Source of the DNA: an uncultured Eubacterium sp. | GTDB lineage: Bacteria; Bacillota; Clostridia; Lachnospirales; Lachnospiraceae | Length of the DNA stretch: 42,884 nt | Assembly (NCBI GenBank): GCA_910585745.1 | Contig: CAJUFM010000020.1 | Span: 1 to 42,884 of the forward strand | Reading direction: 5' to 3' | The notes under the pieces: generated by a model | Told to the model about the DNA's origin: nothing | Databases searched by the model: none | Seen by the model: the letters and a program-made list of their open reading frames with translations, nothing else | Program-made: the position numbers and the translations under genes | Shown: positions 40,069 to 42,884 of the stretch, piece by piece | How the letters are laid out: each line of letters starts with the position of its first letter | Position numbering within the stretch: position 1 is the stretch's first letter

Positions 40069-42720
40069 TTACATCAGCTGGGCAAGACGTTCCTTCACCT
40101 GAGCCATCATACTCTGGTATTTTTCCAGTTTCGCCCTCTCTTCTTCTATCTTTTTGGCTGGCGCCTTATTTACAAAGTTAGGGTTGCCAAGCATTCCTTC
40201 GGAGCGTTTGAGTTCTCCCATCAGTTTTTTCTCTTCCTTCTGAAGCCGCTCAACCTCCTTCGCCACATCCACAAGCTCTGCAAAGGGCATATATATCGTT
40301 CCTTTGTCTATCACTACGGATACAGCATCCTGATCGATTCCGGATTTATCACTCTGGATCACCACCTCACTGGCAAAACCAAGGGTGGCAAAAAATACCT
40401 TATTGGTCTCGAATATTTCTTGTACCGTCGCTTCCTCTGTTACAACGATCACCTTTGCTTTTTTACTCGGCGGAACATTCATCTCACCGCGGACATTTCG
40501 GATTCCCTTTACCGCTTCTTTGATACGCTCTACCGCTTCCATATCTGCTGCAAAAGCATTTGTTTCCTCCGAATATTCCGGCCAGTCAGAAACCATGATG
40601 GAAGCCTCTTCATCTTCCATAAGCGTGCAGTAGATCTCCTCGGTGATAAAAGGCATATAGGGGTGGAGAAGTTTCAACGCATCGATCAGCACATTCTTAA
40701 GGGTGTAAAGAGCTGCTGCCTTGGTCACATCCTCTTCATTATAAAGACGTGGTTTTACCATCTCGATATACCAGTCACAAAATTCTTCCCATATAAAATC
40801 ATAGATTTTCTGCACAGCGATTCCCAGATCAAAGGTCTCCATCAGTGCGGTTACGTCTTTCGCCAGCCGGCTGCATTTTGCAAGGATCCACTTATCTGCC
40901 TGGGTAAACTGGGAAGGATCTACTTCTTTGTCTGCCAGCCCCTCATTCTGTGCAAAATTCATCATGATAAAGCGGGAAGCATTCCACACCTTATTGGCAA
41001 AATTACGGCTTGCTTCCACCCGCTCCCAGTAAAAACGCATATCATTCCCCGGCGCATTTCCTGTTACCAGCGTCAGACGCAGGGCATCCGCACCATATTT
41101 GTCAATGACCTCAAGGGGATCGATACCATTGCCCAGGGATTTACTCATCTTGCGCCCCTGGGAATCCCTCACCAGACCATGGATCAGCACAGTGTCAAAG
41201 GGCACCTGTCCCGTCTGCTCGATACCGCTGAACATCATTCGCATAACCCAGAAGGGAATGATATCATATCCGGTCACAAGGGTATTAGTAGGATAAAAAT
41301 ATTTCATCTCTTCTGTTTCATCCGGCCATCCCAGAGTGGAAAAGGGCCACAGTGCAGAACTGAACCAGGTATCCAGGGTATCGGGATCCTGACGCATTTT
41401 TTTTCCACATTTTGGACAAACTGCTTCATTTTCCTTCGTAACCACCAGTTCACCACAGTCGTCACAGTAAAAGGCAGGGATCTGATGCCCCCACCAGAGC
41501 TGGCGGGATATACACCAGTCGCGGATATTCTCCAACCAGTGAAAATAGGTCTTATTAAAATGATCGGGAACAAAACGGGTCTCTCCCTTTTTTACCGCAT
41601 CAATCGCCGGTCCCGCCAAAGGTTTCATTTTTACAAACCATTGTTTGCTCACCTTGGGCTCTACCGTAGTCCCACATCGGTAGCAAGTTCCTACATTATG
41701 ATCATGATCCTCCACTTTAACAAGGGCTCCCTCTGCCTCCAGATCTTTCACGATCTCTTTTCTCGCCTCATAACGATCCATGCCAGCATATTTTTCATAC
41801 TCATCCACGATCTTCGCATCGTCTGTCATCACATTGATCACAGGAAGATCGTGACGCAGACCAACTTCAAAGTCATTGGGATCATGCGCTGGTGTGATCT
41901 TTACCACTCCAGTTCCAAACTCCATATCCACATAATCATCTGCAATCAGCGGAATCTCACGATGTACAATAGGGAGCACCAGCATTTTCCCCACCATATC
42001 TTTATACCTGTCATCTTTCGGATTTACCGCCACTGCAGTATCTCCCAGCAGGGTCTCCGGCCTGGTAGTCGCCAGATTGATATATCCGCTGCCATCGGCA
42101 AAAGGATAGCGCAAATGCCAGAAATGACCTTTCTGGTCTTCGTATTCTACCTCTGCATCCGAGATGGAAGTGAGACAGTGGGGACACCAGTTGATGATAC
42201 GCTCTCCCCGGTAGATCAGCCCCTTATCATACAGTTTTACGAACACTTCCCTAACCGCCTTGTTACAGCCTTCATCCATGGTAAACCGTTCTCTGTCCCA
42301 GTCGCAGGATGATCCCATCTTTTTCAACTGGGATACGATCCGCCCTCCATACTGTTTCTTCCAGTCCCAGGCTCTCTCAAGAAATTTTTCCCTGCCAATG
42401 TCTTCCTTGGAAATGCCCTCTTCTCTCATTGATTCCACAATCTTTGCCTCGGTAGCAATGGAAGCGTGGTCCGTCCCCGGAAGCCACAGAGCCTCAAAGC
42501 CCTGCATTCTCTTAAATCGAATGATGATGTCCTGCAGCGTATTATCCAGGGCATGTCCCATGTGAAGCTGCCCCGTAATGTTTGGCGGCGGAATCACAAT
42601 CGTGTATGGCTTTTTATCCGGATTTACCTCTGCATGAAAATATTTTTTGTTCACCCATTTGCTATAGAGACGGTCTTCGATGTCTTTGGGGCTGTAATTC
42701 TTTTCTAGTTCTTTTTTCAT
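40069..42720 (-). CDS. valS: valyl-tRNA synthetase
   Basis: Charges tRNA-Val. 883 residues, class I synthetase. PPPNITGQLHMGHAL has the HIGH-type HMGH motif, GRKMSKSLGNGIDPLEV is KMSKS, and the large CP1 editing domain includes TTRPETLLGDTAVAVNP, with a zinc-knuckle-like CDDCGELVV...CPKCGKK. The C-terminal coiled coil (ERLQKEEKKLMGELKRSEGM) is typical. ATG 42720 follows AAAGG. The visible 160 bases upstream hold a tandem repeat; any T-box leader would have to lie beyond the window. Confidence 0.98.
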   Translation of the reverse strand: MKKELEKNYSPKDIEDRLYSKWVNKKYFHAEVNPDKKPYTIVIPPPNITGQLHMGHALDNTLQDIIIRFKRMQGFEALWLPGTDHASIATEAKIVESMREEGISKEDIGREKFLERAWDWKKQYGGRIVSQLKKMGSSCDWDRERFTMDEGCNKAVREVFVKLYDKGLIYRGERIINWCPHCLTSISDAEVEYEDQKGHFWHLRYPFADGSGYINLATTRPETLLGDTAVAVNPKDDRYKDMVGKMLVLPIVHREIPLIADDYVDMEFGTGVVKITPAHDPNDFEVGLRHDLPVINVMTDDAKIVDEYEKYAGMDRYEARKEIVKDLEAEGALVKVEDHDHNVGTCYRCGTTVEPKVSKQWFVKMKPLAGPAIDAVKKGETRFVPDHFNKTYFHWLENIRDWCISRQLWWGHQIPAFYCDDCGELVVTKENEAVCPKCGKKMRQDPDTLDTWFSSALWPFSTLGWPDETEEMKYFYPTNTLVTGYDIIPFWVMRMMFSGIEQTGQVPFDTVLIHGLVRDSQGRKMSKSLGNGIDPLEVIDKYGADALRLTLVTGNAPGNDMRFYWERVEASRNFANKVWNASRFIMMNFAQNEGLADKEVDPSQFTQADKWILAKCSRLAKDVTALMETFDLGIAVQKIYDFIWEEFCDWYIEMVKPRLYNEEDVTKAAALYTLKNVLIDALKLLHPYMPFITEEIYCTLMEDEEASIMVSDWPEYSEETNAFAADMEAVERIKEAVKGIRNVRGEMNVPPSKKAKVIVVTEEATVQEIFETNKVFFATLGFASEVVIQSDKSGIDQDAVSVVIDKGTIYMPFAELVDVAKEVERLQKEEKKLMGELKRSEGMLGNPNFVNKAPAKKIEEERAKLEKYQSMMAQVKERLAQLM

Positions 42721-42752
42721 TTTTACCTTTCCTTTCTTACTTCACCACAAGC

Positions 42753-42884
42753 GCAGGCTCATCGTTGAGGCTGGCGCCTTCTTTAACTTCGCACCTCGGA
42801 ACTGCGCCGCGCACACTCTTCGCCTGCTCCGCAGGCTCATCGTTGAGGCTGGCGCCTTCTTTAACTTCGCACCTCGGAACTGCG
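42753..42884. repeat. 78-bp tandem repeat upstream of valS, running off the window
   Basis: A 54-base block at 42753-42806 recurs identically at 42831-42884, with 24 bases between (period 78). The spacer carries GCCTGC...GCAGGC, a small palindrome at the junction. The period is a multiple of three, and one minus-strand frame is open through both copies as a 26-residue repeat (QFRGAKLKKAPASTMSLR, etc.) until TGA just before valS. At least two copies exist; the array extends outside. Confidence 0.9.

Noticed and set aside
40420..42312. 630-codon open frame on the plus strand, antisense to valS
   Set aside because: It mirrors the valS codon pattern; no ribosome site, no recognisable domain, and composition rich in His, Ile and Cys typical of shadow frames.
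42721..42884. T-box leader of valS
   Set aside because: The visible part is filled with the tandem repeat; no T-box sequence (TGGNACC-like) is seen. It may lie outside.
42753..42884. CRISPR array
   Set aside because: Repeat unit of 54 bases, spacer of 24, only two visible copies and no cas genes; period in multiples of three fits a tandem repeat better.

Overview
The window reads as chromosome of an anaerobic, spore-forming Firmicute, most likely a Lachnospiraceae-type gut Clostridium. The signs are a class III (anaerobic) ribonucleotide reductase, the spoIIA sporulation operon with sigma-F, a group II ECF vitamin transporter, long-form HPF, strong GGAGG-type ribosome sites and sigma-A promoters with 17-bp spacers. 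Nearly all genes lie on the minus strand; only thiW-thiM run the other way.

Layout. 1-2.5 kb: 5' part of an STM4015-type protein gene and a tandem pair of D12-class adenine methyltransferases with no nuclease. 2.6-4.0 kb: thiW-thiM thiazole salvage on the plus strand, overlapping the nrdD 3' end. 4.0-12.4 kb: nrdD behind a promoter with two NrdR boxes, a membrane-anchored MutS-like ATPase, a GH27 alpha-galactosidase, a rubredoxin/glutamate-synthase-like fusion and an NSS transporter. 12.5-14.7 kb: a small decayed locus and a 1465-bp IS4-like insertion sequence with intact ends and a 9-bp target duplication. 14.7-20.0 kb: the classical ecfA1-ecfA2-ecfT-truA / rplM-rpsI neighbourhood with one extra amidohydrolase gene. 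20.1-28.2 kb: secA-prfB-cheW and the aspartate-family genes hom, apgM-type and lysC. 28.2-34.4 kb: Tim44-like, SPFH, TPM and zinc-ribbon genes resembling the Bacillus ydjGHI membrane-stress set, interleaved with hpf and an RNA methyltransferase. 34.5-36.3 kb: tRNA-Arg and spoIIAA-spoIIAB-sigF. 36.4-40 kb: a zinc-ribbon/TPR membrane protein with a 47-residue partner, and a pair of apparently dead enzymes (HipA/CtkA-like pseudokinase and resolvase-like protein). 40.1-42.9 kb: valS, preceded by two copies of a 78-bp tandem repeat that runs off the window.

How it fits together. Most of the window is housekeeping: translation (rpsI, rplM, prfB, valS, tRNA, hpf), secretion (secA), dNTP supply (nrdD), amino-acid synthesis (hom to lysC), vitamin uptake (ECF module plus ThiW as an S component) and the sporulation switch. 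The parts least explained by known systems are the pseudokinase/resolvase-like pair, the IS leader with two interleaved complementary arms and a UGA at codon 14 of the transposase, the three DnaA boxes upstream of hpf, the 78-bp repeats before valS, and a family of short palindromes at gene ends and in gene leaders. All family names rest on reading motifs by eye; no database search was possible.
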